Positions 1 to 5,660 of a DNA stretch of 7,067 bases are shown here, piece after piece (the stretch's first letter is position 1; every line of letters starts with the position of its first letter). The translations under genes and the position numbers were made by a program. The stretch comes from Bacteroidales bacterium (GTDB lineage: Bacteria; Bacteroidota; Bacteroidia; Bacteroidales; JAOZVK01). The notes below the pieces were generated by a model that did not search any database, was not told where the DNA came from, and saw only the letters and a program-made list of their open reading frames with translations. The stretch is from NCBI GenBank assembly GCA_029938185.1, contig JAOZVK010000305.1, positions 1 through 7,067 on the forward strand. The letters are read 5' to 3'.

Positions 1-200
1 TTTGAAATACCGTTTATTATATATCTTGCGTAAGCAACATTAAATAGGTCGAAGGCCTTAAATGTCGAAAAACTTTTGTAACAGTACTCAATTATTTGAG
101 ATTTGCCTTATCTATGTAATTTTGAAAATGAACATAACATATTTTACACCAATTATCATCTGTTCCTACATAATGTAGATAGCCAAATTTACAATAAGTT
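1..200. other. Intergenic region downstream of the lipase gene
   Basis: No supported gene lies here. The stretch holds repeat copy A (31-81), a small hairpin with CTCAA/TTGAG arms (87-100), and a 13-nt palindrome with CTACAT/ATGTAG arms (166-178). A 38-codon plus-strand reading frame (62-178) begins inside the repeat and is probably accidental. No hairpin with a T-tract follows the lipase stop on the minus strand, so the end of that transcript is not defined here. Confidence 0.6.
31..81 (+). repeat. Hairpin repeat copy A, with adjoining second module
   Basis: The 22-nt core at 40-61 contains AGGTC (46-50), loop GAA (51-53) and GGCCT (54-58). It is preceded by TAAGCAACA, which is shared in slightly varied form with copies B and D. 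It is followed directly by a 23-nt module (59-81, containing CGAAAAACTTTTGTAA). That module recurs inverted at 5553-5575 with 22 of 23 bases identical. In plus-strand RNA the stem contains one U-G wobble; in minus-strand RNA the same position would be a C-A mismatch. Seen directly in the sequence; function unknown. Confidence 0.75.
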
Positions 201-1634
201 TTATATTCTTTTTTTTAAATATGAAAAACACTCTTCAAGTGTACGTCCAATAAGAGTTTGGTCTTTTATCATTTCTATTTTTGGCCATGTAGCTCTTTCG
301 CCAGATAATATAAAAGAGTTTATATCTTTAGGAGAAGGATTTTTAAGAACTTTTGTAAAGAGAAAAGGGTCAAAATCGGGGCATATATTTATATCTCCAA
401 TATGTCGTTGATCCAAAATTTTGTATATTTTTGTTAAACGTGAATTTATAGGAGAATATGCAAGATGTCGTCTTACAACATCAAGAATTTGAACACTAAA
501 GCCTAAAGTTAAAGAAGCCATTAGGTCGGTTGAAAAAGGAAGTACTCCTTTGTATTTTCTTAACCACATAAAAGGTAAAATATGAGGATTAGTTTGACTA
601 ACAATAAAATGGTTTACATTATGAAGTCTACTTAAACGTTTTTGTGGAATATCTACTTGTACTGTTCCATCAATCCACTTCTCGTCAGGAATGTATGGTA
701 TAATATTACCATTTTTGTTTTTAGCTTTTAATACTACAGGAGGAAACATGCCAGGAAAAGCACATGATGCTAACATGGCATACGAAATTAAAACATTTGG
801 AGCAGTTAGATAATTCAAAACTCTAGGTTTTTGACTTACACGGACTGCTGAAACAGAAATATTTAAAACTCTTCCCGAACGCTCATGTGCTTCTTTAAAT
901 GTCAAATTTCCAACAGCATGTTGAATATTATCCATAAGCTTTGTGGAATCAAACAAAGATTTTTGATTTATAATATCGTTAAACGATAAATAAAGTAAAG
1001 GAGTTTTAATAAATTCTGTGGGATTTGAAAAAACATTATTAAGTTCATCGTCCGAATGAGCGCATATTGCTCCTCCTATTAAAGCACCAAGACTAGAACC
1101 TGATATTACTTTTGGTAATAATCCGTTTTCCCACAAAGCCTTAACAACTCCTAAATGAAAAATACCTAGAGTAGCTCCTCCACTAAGAAACAATGCAGTA
1201 CGACCAAAATTCTGAATATATACCTTAATTTGATTAAGTTTCATTTTTTCGGACATTCCCATAATTGGACTTTTTGTAAGAAATACCATTGATTTTGCTA
1301 CTTCTTCCAAATATTCTCCTACTATATATTTAGTTCCTGAATACGACGTTTCATACAATTGAGATTCTGCTAAATCAAACAGATTTCTATGTAAACTGGT
1401 GTATAGCAACTCGGTTAGTTCTGTAAATTTGCTGTTATTTCGTAATTCTCTGATTTTCAAGGTGTGTATAAGAAGAAGCTTATAATTGTAATAAGGTGAT
1501 TTTATTTCTTTTTTCCATTTTTGAATTTTATCACTACTATCAAGTTTTTTAGCTGCTTGTAACCATTGTTCATAGGTTCTTGCTTTCAAAAGACTTTTTG
1601 GCGTATTTTTTTGTTTGATATTAAACAATTTCAT
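201..1634 (-). CDS. Patatin-like phospholipase / triacylglycerol lipase with N-terminal DUF3336
   Basis: Predicted serine acyl hydrolase acting on membrane phospholipid or neutral lipid, 477 aa from the ATG at 1634. The N-terminal part (about residues 15-145) resembles DUF3336 (TYEQWLQAAKKLD, then SPYYNYKLL and LHRNL), the domain that precedes patatin in yeast Tgl3/4/5 and plant SDP1 lipases. The patatin domain has the oxyanion motif SGGATLG (151-157), the nucleophile motif GSSLG with Ser181, and the DGT motif with Asp322 completing the Ser-Asp dyad. No signal peptide or clear membrane segment is seen, so it is probably cytosolic or peripheral. An in-frame TTG at 1649 would add five residues; ATG is preferred. 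It is last in the operon, 48 nt after the kinase stop. The family call is firm; the substrate is inference. Confidence 0.9.
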   Translation of the reverse strand: MKLFNIKQKNTPKSLLKARTYEQWLQAAKKLDSSDKIQKWKKEIKSPYYNYKLLLIHTLKIRELRNNSKFTELTELLYTSLHRNLFDLAESQLYETSYSGTKYIVGEYLEEVAKSMVFLTKSPIMGMSEKMKLNQIKVYIQNFGRTALFLSGGATLGIFHLGVVKALWENGLLPKVISGSSLGALIGGAICAHSDDELNNVFSNPTEFIKTPLLYLSFNDIINQKSLFDSTKLMDNIQHAVGNLTFKEAHERSGRVLNISVSAVRVSQKPRVLNYLTAPNVLISYAMLASCAFPGMFPPVVLKAKNKNGNIIPYIPDEKWIDGTVQVDIPQKRLSRLHNVNHFIVSQTNPHILPFMWLRKYKGVLPFSTDLMASLTLGFSVQILDVVRRHLAYSPINSRLTKIYKILDQRHIGDINICPDFDPFLFTKVLKNPSPKDINSFILSGERATWPKIEMIKDQTLIGRTLEECFSYLKKRI

Positions 1635-1656
1635 ATGTATGTAATTCAATAGATTG

Positions 1657-1690
1657 TAAGCAAATTAAATAGATCGAAGACCTTAAAATG
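1657..1690 (+). repeat. Hairpin repeat copy B, in the kinase-lipase gap
   Basis: The core at 1665-1686 reads AGATC-GAA-GACCT in the stem-loop and is preceded by TAAGCAA, as in copy A. It fills most of the gap between kinase and lipase, and the kinase TAA stop (1683-1685, minus strand) lies within it. In minus-strand RNA, the direction of the operon, the variant base gives a G-U wobble and the 5-bp stem is kept. In plus-strand RNA it would be an A-C mismatch. It may affect mRNA processing or translation of the lipase; this is inference. Confidence 0.75.
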
Positions 1691-3044
1691 TTAGAGTAAA
1701 GCATGTTTCAATATCAGGAACAGAGTTTACATTAATAGTACCACCATGTAATCTAAGTATTTGTTTTGAAAGACTTAGTCCAATACCCGAACCACTTGAT
1801 TTTGTGGTAAAAAAAGGAATAAATATTTTATCACCAACTTCTTTTATAATTCCTTGTCCATTATCAATTACTTGTATAACATTTTTTCCATTGTAATTAA
1901 CATAGGCTTTCATTTGAATTTTTGGATTTTCGATATTATCAAGCGCATGTATTGAATTTTTAACCATATTTATTAACACTTGTTCAATAAGTTGTTCGTC
2001 TGCTGTTATTTCAGTATCTTGAGGTTCAACAGATATAACGAGCTTTACACTATTTTTATTTAACTCAACTTCCAACAAATTATTTATATTTGTAAATTGA
2101 TTAATTACTTTATATATTTTAAAATTTGGTGTTGGTATTTTCGTTAAATTTCTGTATTTATCAACAAAGTGTATTAAACCTGTACTTCTTTTATGTATAG
2201 TAACTAGGGCATCATTAATATCTCCAATAGTTTCTTGGTCGTACTCTTCAGGAAGTTTTTCATTTAAAGTATTTGTAACATCTTTCACCATCAAATTAAC
2301 AGTTGAACTTAGCGAAGCTATTGGAGCAATAGAATTCATTATTTCATGAGTCAAAACTCTTATAAGTTTTTGCCATGCAGCCATTTCTTGTTCTTCTAAT
2401 TCCGATTGTATATTTTTTATCGAAACCAATCTAATTTCTCTCTCATTTATTACAAATTCGCTTGCCTGAACAGATAATTGTAGTAAATCATCACTTTTTT
2501 TTACTTTGATAAGCTCATTTTCGCCAGGTTTTATATTCATTAAAGTATCTTTCAAATTTATATCCCAGCTTGAAAGCATTTTTATATTTTTAAGCTTATT
2601 AATTGAAAACAATTTTTTAGCGGCTGCATTAATCATTTCAATAGAACCGTCATTATTATACGCAATAATGCATATATCAATGTGTTGCAATATATTTTGA
2701 ATATAAAAAAAATGTTCTTCTTTTTCTGAACGAATTTTTTGAAAATCATTAATAACATTGTTAAATGCTCTTTTTAGCTCATCAAAAGATGAACCTAAAC
2801 CCTCGACTTGAAAGGTTCGTGAAAAATCAGCAAATCTAATAGATTCTAAAAAGCTAGTTACATCTCTATTTGTTTTTTCGACATAATAGATAAGAGCAGC
2901 AACTTGTACAATAACAAGTATAGATATTAAAATAGGAGTAATGTAGTATTGTTCTTTAAATAAAATAAAAAACAATAAAAATAAAGTAGCTATTAGGACT
3001 ATTACTCTTACAACGATATTTATTCGGAAATTTTTATAAGTCAT
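1683..3044 (-). CDS. NtrY-like membrane sensor histidine kinase
   Basis: Transmembrane histidine kinase, 453 aa from the ATG at 3044, expected to phosphorylate the response regulator encoded just upstream. Two hydrophobic segments (about residues 9-29 and 35-55) are joined by only a few residues, so there is almost no extracytoplasmic sensor. A HAMP-like linker follows, then a PAS-like domain (about 115-205, with IAYNNDGSIEMIN). The H-box is LTHEIMNSIAP with phospho-acceptor His233. The ATPase domain shows the N-box INMVKNSIHAL (Asn363), G1 IDNGQGI (Asp394), FIPFFTTK, and G2 GSGIGLSLS (418-426). The ATG lies inside the regulator gene, giving an 11-nt overlap and suggesting translational coupling. 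A TTG three codons upstream is a weaker start. The PAS domain probably senses a cytoplasmic or membrane signal; its ligand is unknown. Confidence 0.93.
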   Translation of the reverse strand: MTYKNFRINIVVRVIVLIATLFLLFFILFKEQYYITPILISILVIVQVAALIYYVEKTNRDVTSFLESIRFADFSRTFQVEGLGSSFDELKRAFNNVINDFQKIRSEKEEHFFYIQNILQHIDICIIAYNNDGSIEMINAAAKKLFSINKLKNIKMLSSWDINLKDTLMNIKPGENELIKVKKSDDLLQLSVQASEFVINEREIRLVSIKNIQSELEEQEMAAWQKLIRVLTHEIMNSIAPIASLSSTVNLMVKDVTNTLNEKLPEEYDQETIGDINDALVTIHKRSTGLIHFVDKYRNLTKIPTPNFKIYKVINQFTNINNLLEVELNKNSVKLVISVEPQDTEITADEQLIEQVLINMVKNSIHALDNIENPKIQMKAYVNYNGKNVIQVIDNGQGIIKEVGDKIFIPFFTTKSSGSGIGLSLSKQILRLHGGTINVNSVPDIETCFTLTF

Positions 3045-4410
3045 ATTTTTCAAGTCTTCTGTATAATGAAGTTCTGGTTAAACCAAGTTCTTTTGATGCA
3101 TTACTTATATTACCTTTATATTTTTTCAGAACTTTTAGGATAATTGCTTTTTCAACCTCTTCAAGATTATAGCTTTCCAATTCAATATCATCAACTTTTG
3201 ATGTTGCTGATGATAAATGAAAATCCGAAGGGCTTAAAACATTTGTATCACTCATAATTATTGCACGTTCTAAGGAATGTTGTAATTCTCTTACATTTCC
3301 TGGCCAATGATATGTTTGCAATTTTTTAAAAGTAGTTGAGTTTATTTCTTTTATATTTTTTTTATATTTTTTTGCATATATTTTTAGAAAATGGTTTGCT
3401 AAAAGAGGTATATCTTCAACTCTATCTCTCAGAGGAGGTATACTTATTTCAACTGTATTAATCCTGTAAAGTAAATCTTCTCTAAATTTGCCTTCCGAAA
3501 TCATTTGTTGAATTGGCATATTGGTTGCACAAACCAGCCTAATATCAATAGGTTTAGGTCTATTTGAGCCTATTCTGATTATTTGTCTTCTTTCGATAAC
3601 AGTCAGTAATTTAGATTGGAATGGTAATGATAGATTTCCAATTTCGTCTAAAAATAAAGTTCCTCCAGAGGCAATTTCAAATCTTCCAGGTCTATCATTT
3701 TTGGCATCAGTAAATGAGCCTTTCATATGACCAAAAAGTTCGCTTTCAAAAAGAGTTTCAGTTATAGCTCCCAAATCGACACTAATAAAAACATCATCTT
3801 TTCTATGCGAATGTTGATGTAATGACCTTGCAACAAGCTCCTTTCCTGTACCATTTTCGCCTAATATCAATACGTTTGCATCAGTTTTAGCTACCTTTCG
3901 TATTGCTGCAAAAACATCGTTCATAACTTGTGATACTCCTAAAAAATCGCCAAATGATTTGTCAATCATTTGTTTTAAACCAGTCTGCTTTTCTTTTAGG
4001 CTATCTACTTCAAGCTTAGAGTGCCTAAGCTTTATAGCTGAAGAAATTGTTGCAATTAATTTTTCATTTTGCCAAGGTTTTATTACAAAATCTGTTGCTC
4101 CTTCTTTTATTGCAGTCACAGCATTTTCAACATCACCATATGCTGTAATAAAAATTACGATAGACGAAGGGTCTATTTCAATAATTTTTTTTAACCAGAA
4201 AAAACCCTCTTTACCACTTATTGCATCTTTTGTAAAATTCATATCCAAAAGAATTACATCATAGTTTTCTTTTTGGAGAATTTCAGGGATTTTTTCAGGA
4301 TTGTCGTTTGTATGAATTACTGAAAAATGATGTTTCAATAACAACCTTAATGCAAACAATATATCTCTATTATCATCTATAGCTAATATTTTTCCACTTT
4401 TTTTGGCCAT
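3034..4410 (-). CDS. NtrC-family sigma-54-dependent response regulator
   Basis: Two-component transcription activator of 458 aa in three parts. The receiver (about 7-125) has acidic Asp12/Asp13, phospho-acceptor Asp56 in DVILLDMNF, Thr89 and Lys111. The AAA+ domain (about 155-385) has Walker A GENGTGKE (184-191), Walker B GGTLFLDEIG (249-258), likely arginine fingers in FREDLLYRIN (Arg310, Arg316), and WPGNVREL. The C-terminus is a Fis-type helix-turn-helix (about 433-456, SNASKELGLTRTSLYRRLEK). The sigma-54 contact loop reads GSFTDA (231-236) instead of the classical GAFTGA, keeping the key Phe-Thr. It is the first gene of the operon and overlaps the kinase gene. Hairpin repeat copy C lies 14 nt before its ATG. 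No Shine-Dalgarno is evident. The family is certain; the regulon is unknown. Confidence 0.96.
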   Translation of the reverse strand: MAKKSGKILAIDDNRDILFALRLLLKHHFSVIHTNDNPEKIPEILQKENYDVILLDMNFTKDAISGKEGFFWLKKIIEIDPSSIVIFITAYGDVENAVTAIKEGATDFVIKPWQNEKLIATISSAIKLRHSKLEVDSLKEKQTGLKQMIDKSFGDFLGVSQVMNDVFAAIRKVAKTDANVLILGENGTGKELVARSLHQHSHRKDDVFISVDLGAITETLFESELFGHMKGSFTDAKNDRPGRFEIASGGTLFLDEIGNLSLPFQSKLLTVIERRQIIRIGSNRPKPIDIRLVCATNMPIQQMISEGKFREDLLYRINTVEISIPPLRDRVEDIPLLANHFLKIYAKKYKKNIKEINSTTFKKLQTYHWPGNVRELQHSLERAIIMSDTNVLSPSDFHLSSATSKVDDIELESYNLEEVEKAIILKVLKKYKGNISNASKELGLTRTSLYRRLEKYDL

Positions 4411-4421
4411 ATTTTTGTTAA

Positions 4422-4443
4422 TTAAGGTCTTCGACCTGTTTAA
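4422..4443 (-). repeat. Hairpin repeat copy C, in the leader of the response-regulator operon
   Basis: Read on the minus strand, the element has a perfect 5-bp stem AGGTC/GACCT around loop GAA (4437 to 4425), flanked by TTAAAC and TTAA. Exactly 14 A/T-rich nucleotides separate the stem from the regulator ATG. Orientation relative to the gene and the 14-nt spacing are the same as for copy D before frr. It is not followed by a T-tract, so it is not a typical intrinsic terminator. Confidence 0.8.
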
Positions 4444-4757
4444 TATTAATTATACTTTAAATTGTACAATTATTCAATGATACAATGGTGTAATGCTTTG
4501 ATTAATAATTGATAACAGTTTGGTGATGTTCGAACTATAATCGTTTAGATATATACCTAAGGAATCGTTAAAAAATAACTTTCCGATTTGTTTTTTGTAA
4601 GATACTTATATATAGGTATAAACCAATTCGTAATTTATAATCCGTCATTTCCTTACATATTAAAAATACATGTAAATATAGAATATTATAAATGATAATA
4701 AAAATTGAAAAATTTAATAATTCTTAAATATACTCAATTCGTTTTTTTCTTTTCAGG

Positions 4758-4776
4758 TAATTTGTAATACAAATTA
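4758..4776. repeat. 19-nt palindrome with 9-bp arms
   Basis: TAATTTGTA and TACAAATTA flank a single central A as a perfect inverted repeat. The centre is too short for an RNA loop, so a protein-binding dyad is more plausible than a hairpin, but the site could also be chance in AT-rich DNA. Confidence 0.45.
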
Positions 4777-4809
4777 TATGCAATAAAGTTTTTTTATTTC
4801 AATTAATTT

Positions 4810-4826
4810 ATACTTTACAAAAGTAT
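4810..4826. repeat. 17-nt inverted repeat with ACA triloop
   Basis: ATACTTT and AAAGTAT arms of 7 bp enclose ACA. The segment also contains CAAAAGTA (4817-4824), which on the minus strand matches the TAnnTTTG -7 element. No convincing -33 partner is present and the regulator start is 400 nt away, so I do not call it a promoter. Confidence 0.3.
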
Positions 4827-4894
4827 GTCTTTGTTTGGTCTGATAACATGATGATTACAGATATATCTTTTTATATTTTAAAAAAAAAAAATTG

Positions 4895-4939
4895 ATTCAA
4901 TGTACGAATTCGTACATTGAATTGTTTATTTCGTACATT
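4895..4939. promoter_or_regulatory. Operator-like 28-bp perfect palindrome plus a third half-site
   Basis: Positions 4895-4922 form a perfect 14+14 bp palindrome without a spacer, centred on GAATTC. The half-site TTCGTACATT (4909-4918) recurs in direct orientation at 4930-4939, exactly 21 bp further on, or about two helical turns. The array ends 23 bp before the proposed -33 element of ssrA. The geometry suggests cooperative binding of a dimeric regulator; the regulator is not identifiable from the sequence. Confidence 0.55.
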
Positions 4940-4962
4940 TTTTATTTATTTTATTTAAATAA

Positions 4963-4995
4963 ATTGCTTTTTTTAAATAATAATTAATAAATTTG
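4963..4995 (+). promoter_or_regulatory. Bacteroidota-type promoter of ssrA
   Basis: ATTG (4963-4966, -33-like) and TAAATTTG (4988-4995) are separated by 21 nt. The second is an exact match to the Bacteroidota -7 consensus TAnnTTTG. Transcription would start near 5001-5004, leaving a short leader to be removed by RNase P to give the mature tmRNA 5' end at 5011. The consensus is established knowledge; the assignment here is inference. Confidence 0.5.
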
Positions 4996-5010
4996 CATTT
5001 ATATTTATAT

Positions 5011-5409
5011 GGGGTTGACATGGATTTGACAGCAAATAGATTGTTTTGTAAGCATGCCGAGTAATGTAACAGCACTCGTAAAAAACAGTTACAAACTTTA
5101 TAATTGGCGAAAATAATAATTATGCTCTTGCTGCATAGTCATCACTCAGTGAGACTTGCTTAATCCTTTCACTAGGTGTTAGGACTGGACATCTCGCAAA
5201 TGGTTTTCTCATTACCGATTTGAATTCGAGGTGCAATATAAAATTGAGATAGTTTAATCAAAGTCTTGGTGATTAGGCAAAATAAAAAGAATAAGGATAT
5301 GCATTGGGTGCTTTTTCCCGAACATTTCTCGAAAATCAATAAAAAGATAAACATGTAGAAAGCAAATGGGTCATTTGTTTGGACCGGGGTTCGATTCCCC
5401 GCAGCTCCA
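5011..5409 (+). ncRNA. ssrA: Transfer-messenger RNA (tmRNA)
   Basis: tmRNA, with SmpB, rescues ribosomes stalled on broken mRNA and adds a degradation tag to the nascent chain. The ends fold as the tRNA-like domain: GGGGTTG (5011-5017) pairs with CAGCTCC (5402-5408) with two G-U wobbles, and A5409 follows. The T-arm is a 5-bp stem (5385-5389/5397-5401) around TTCGATT. A pseudoknot is visible before the tag: CGAGT (5058-5062) with ACTCG (5074-5078), interlocked with GTAAC (5066-5070) and GTTAC (5088-5092). The tag frame is at 5106-5138. About 399 nt is a usual length for one-piece tmRNA. The DNA after A5409 reads CAA, so the CCA tail is not fully encoded and must be completed enzymatically. 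It has its own promoter and terminator. Confidence 0.97.
5106..5138 (+). other. tmRNA proteolysis-tag reading frame
   Basis: The frame begins at the resume codon GGC, ends at TAG (5136-5138) and encodes GENNNYALAA. The -ALAA end is the degradation signal recognised by ClpXP-type proteases, and GE-N-YALAA-type tags are typical of Bacteroidota as I recall. The triple Asn comes from three AAT codons in a row. Confidence 0.93.
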
Positions 5410-5425
5410 CAAGCATAATGCAAAT

Positions 5426-5463
5426 ACTTGATTTATTGAATATTATAAATCAAGTTTTTTTTT
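5426..5463 (+). terminator. Rho-independent terminator of ssrA
   Basis: ACTTGATTTAT (5426-5436) and ATAAATCAAGT (5445-5455) form a perfect 11-bp stem with an 8-nt loop, followed by an unbroken run of nine T (5455-5463). It lies 16 nt after the tmRNA 3' end and separates ssrA from frr transcription. Confidence 0.88.
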
Positions 5464-5494
5464 GTGCCACTTTTGCGTCATTTTTTGGAGATAC

Positions 5495-5515
5495 AGGATT
5501 AATAGTATTAATCCT
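5495..5515. repeat. 21-nt near-perfect palindrome in the ssrA-frr spacer
   Basis: AGGATTAATA and TATTAATCCT are exact inverted 10-bp arms around a single G (5505). It lies between the ssrA terminator and repeat copy E. It could be a protein-binding dyad for frr or part of the composite repeat; nothing in the sequence decides between these. Confidence 0.5.
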
Positions 5516-5520
5516 ACAGT

Positions 5521-5575
5521 ATATAAATAGCTTGAAGACCTTATAAGTAGACTTACAAAAGTTTTTCGGCATTTA
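5521..5575 (-). repeat. Composite repeat copy E
   Basis: On the plus strand TAAATAGCTTGAAGACCTTA (5524-5543) is a diverged version of the hairpin core with only part of the stem kept. It is followed by TTACAAAAG and TTTTTCGGCATTTA (5553-5575). The latter module is the reverse complement of 59-81 with one mismatch. The two modules are thus joined in a different relative orientation from copy A, as expected for rearranged or mobile palindromic units. Confidence 0.6.
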
Positions 5576-5581
5576 TATTTG
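5574..5581 (+). promoter_or_regulatory. frr: Possible -7 element of the frr promoter
   Basis: TATATTTG matches TAnnTTTG exactly. A start near 5588 would give a leader of about 70 nt that includes hairpin repeat copy D. No good -33 TTTG lies about 20 nt upstream, so this is tentative. The ssrA terminator upstream implies that frr needs a promoter in this spacer. Confidence 0.35.
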
Positions 5582-5618
5582 TATAATTTGTTAAATAATA
5601 ACAATATACTAAAATGCT

Positions 5619-5650
5619 TAAGCCACATTAAATAGGTCGAAGACCTTAAA
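5619..5650 (+). repeat. Hairpin repeat copy D, in the frr leader
   Basis: TAAGCCACA precedes the core (5628-5649) with a perfect AGGTC (5634-5638), GAA (5639-5641), GACCT (5642-5646) hairpin. Fourteen A/T-rich bases separate the stem from the frr ATG, the same spacing and orientation as copy C. It differs from copy A at one base within the 22-nt core. Confidence 0.8.
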
Positions 5651-5660
5651 AATAAAAATT

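Larger units (their letters stand above)
4444..4894. other. AT-rich intergenic region between divergent operon and ssrA
   Basis: No gene is supported here. The region must contain the promoter of the minus-strand operon, but I found no TAnnTTTG match at a sensible distance from the regulator start. Visible structures are a 12-bp palindrome AATTGTACAATT (4460-4471), about 50 nt upstream of the regulator ATG; the palindromes listed separately at 4758-4776 and 4810-4826; and an A-tract (4880-4891). Confidence 0.5.

Noticed and set aside
62..178. 38-codon plus-strand open frame starting inside repeat copy A
   Set aside because: The copy E module also begins with an ATG in the same reading (KNFC shared), but the sequences diverge at once after the repeat, so no common peptide is encoded.
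103..411. 102-aa plus-strand frame, and similar plus-strand frames at 2506-2700, 3521-3730 and 3959-4264
   Set aside because: All but the first half of the 103-411 frame lie opposite well-supported minus-strand genes with clear conserved motifs, and they show no domain of their own.
1635..1649. TTG start for the lipase, five codons upstream
   Set aside because: An ATG in frame at 1634 gives an equally complete DUF3336 domain; the extra residues add no conserved feature.
4552..4620. Nested stem TATACCTA/TAGGTATA with inner AATCG/CGATT and GTTA/TAAC pairs as a structured RNA
   Set aside because: Short stems, long unpaired stretches and very AT-rich sequence; no resemblance to a known RNA family, so chance is the simpler explanation.
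5172..5423. 83-aa minus-strand open frame opposite the tmRNA gene
   Set aside because: It is entirely antisense to ssrA apart from its first few codons; its start (CGAAGNRTPVQT) is the translation of the antisense T-arm region, a common spurious prediction.
5464..5480. Sigma-54 (-24/-12) promoter suggested by TGGCAC on the minus strand
   Set aside because: The spacing to the next TTG is ten bases instead of about five, and no gene lies in that direction at a sensible distance.
5443..5628. 61-aa minus-strand open frame in the ssrA-frr spacer
   Set aside because: It runs through the terminator, the 21-nt palindrome and repeat copy E, has no recognisable family and no leader; it is best explained as repeat sequence.
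5385..5660. Integration site of a mobile element at the ssrA 3' end
   Set aside because: ssrA 3' ends are frequent att sites, but no duplicate of the 3' end and no integrase gene are present in the window.
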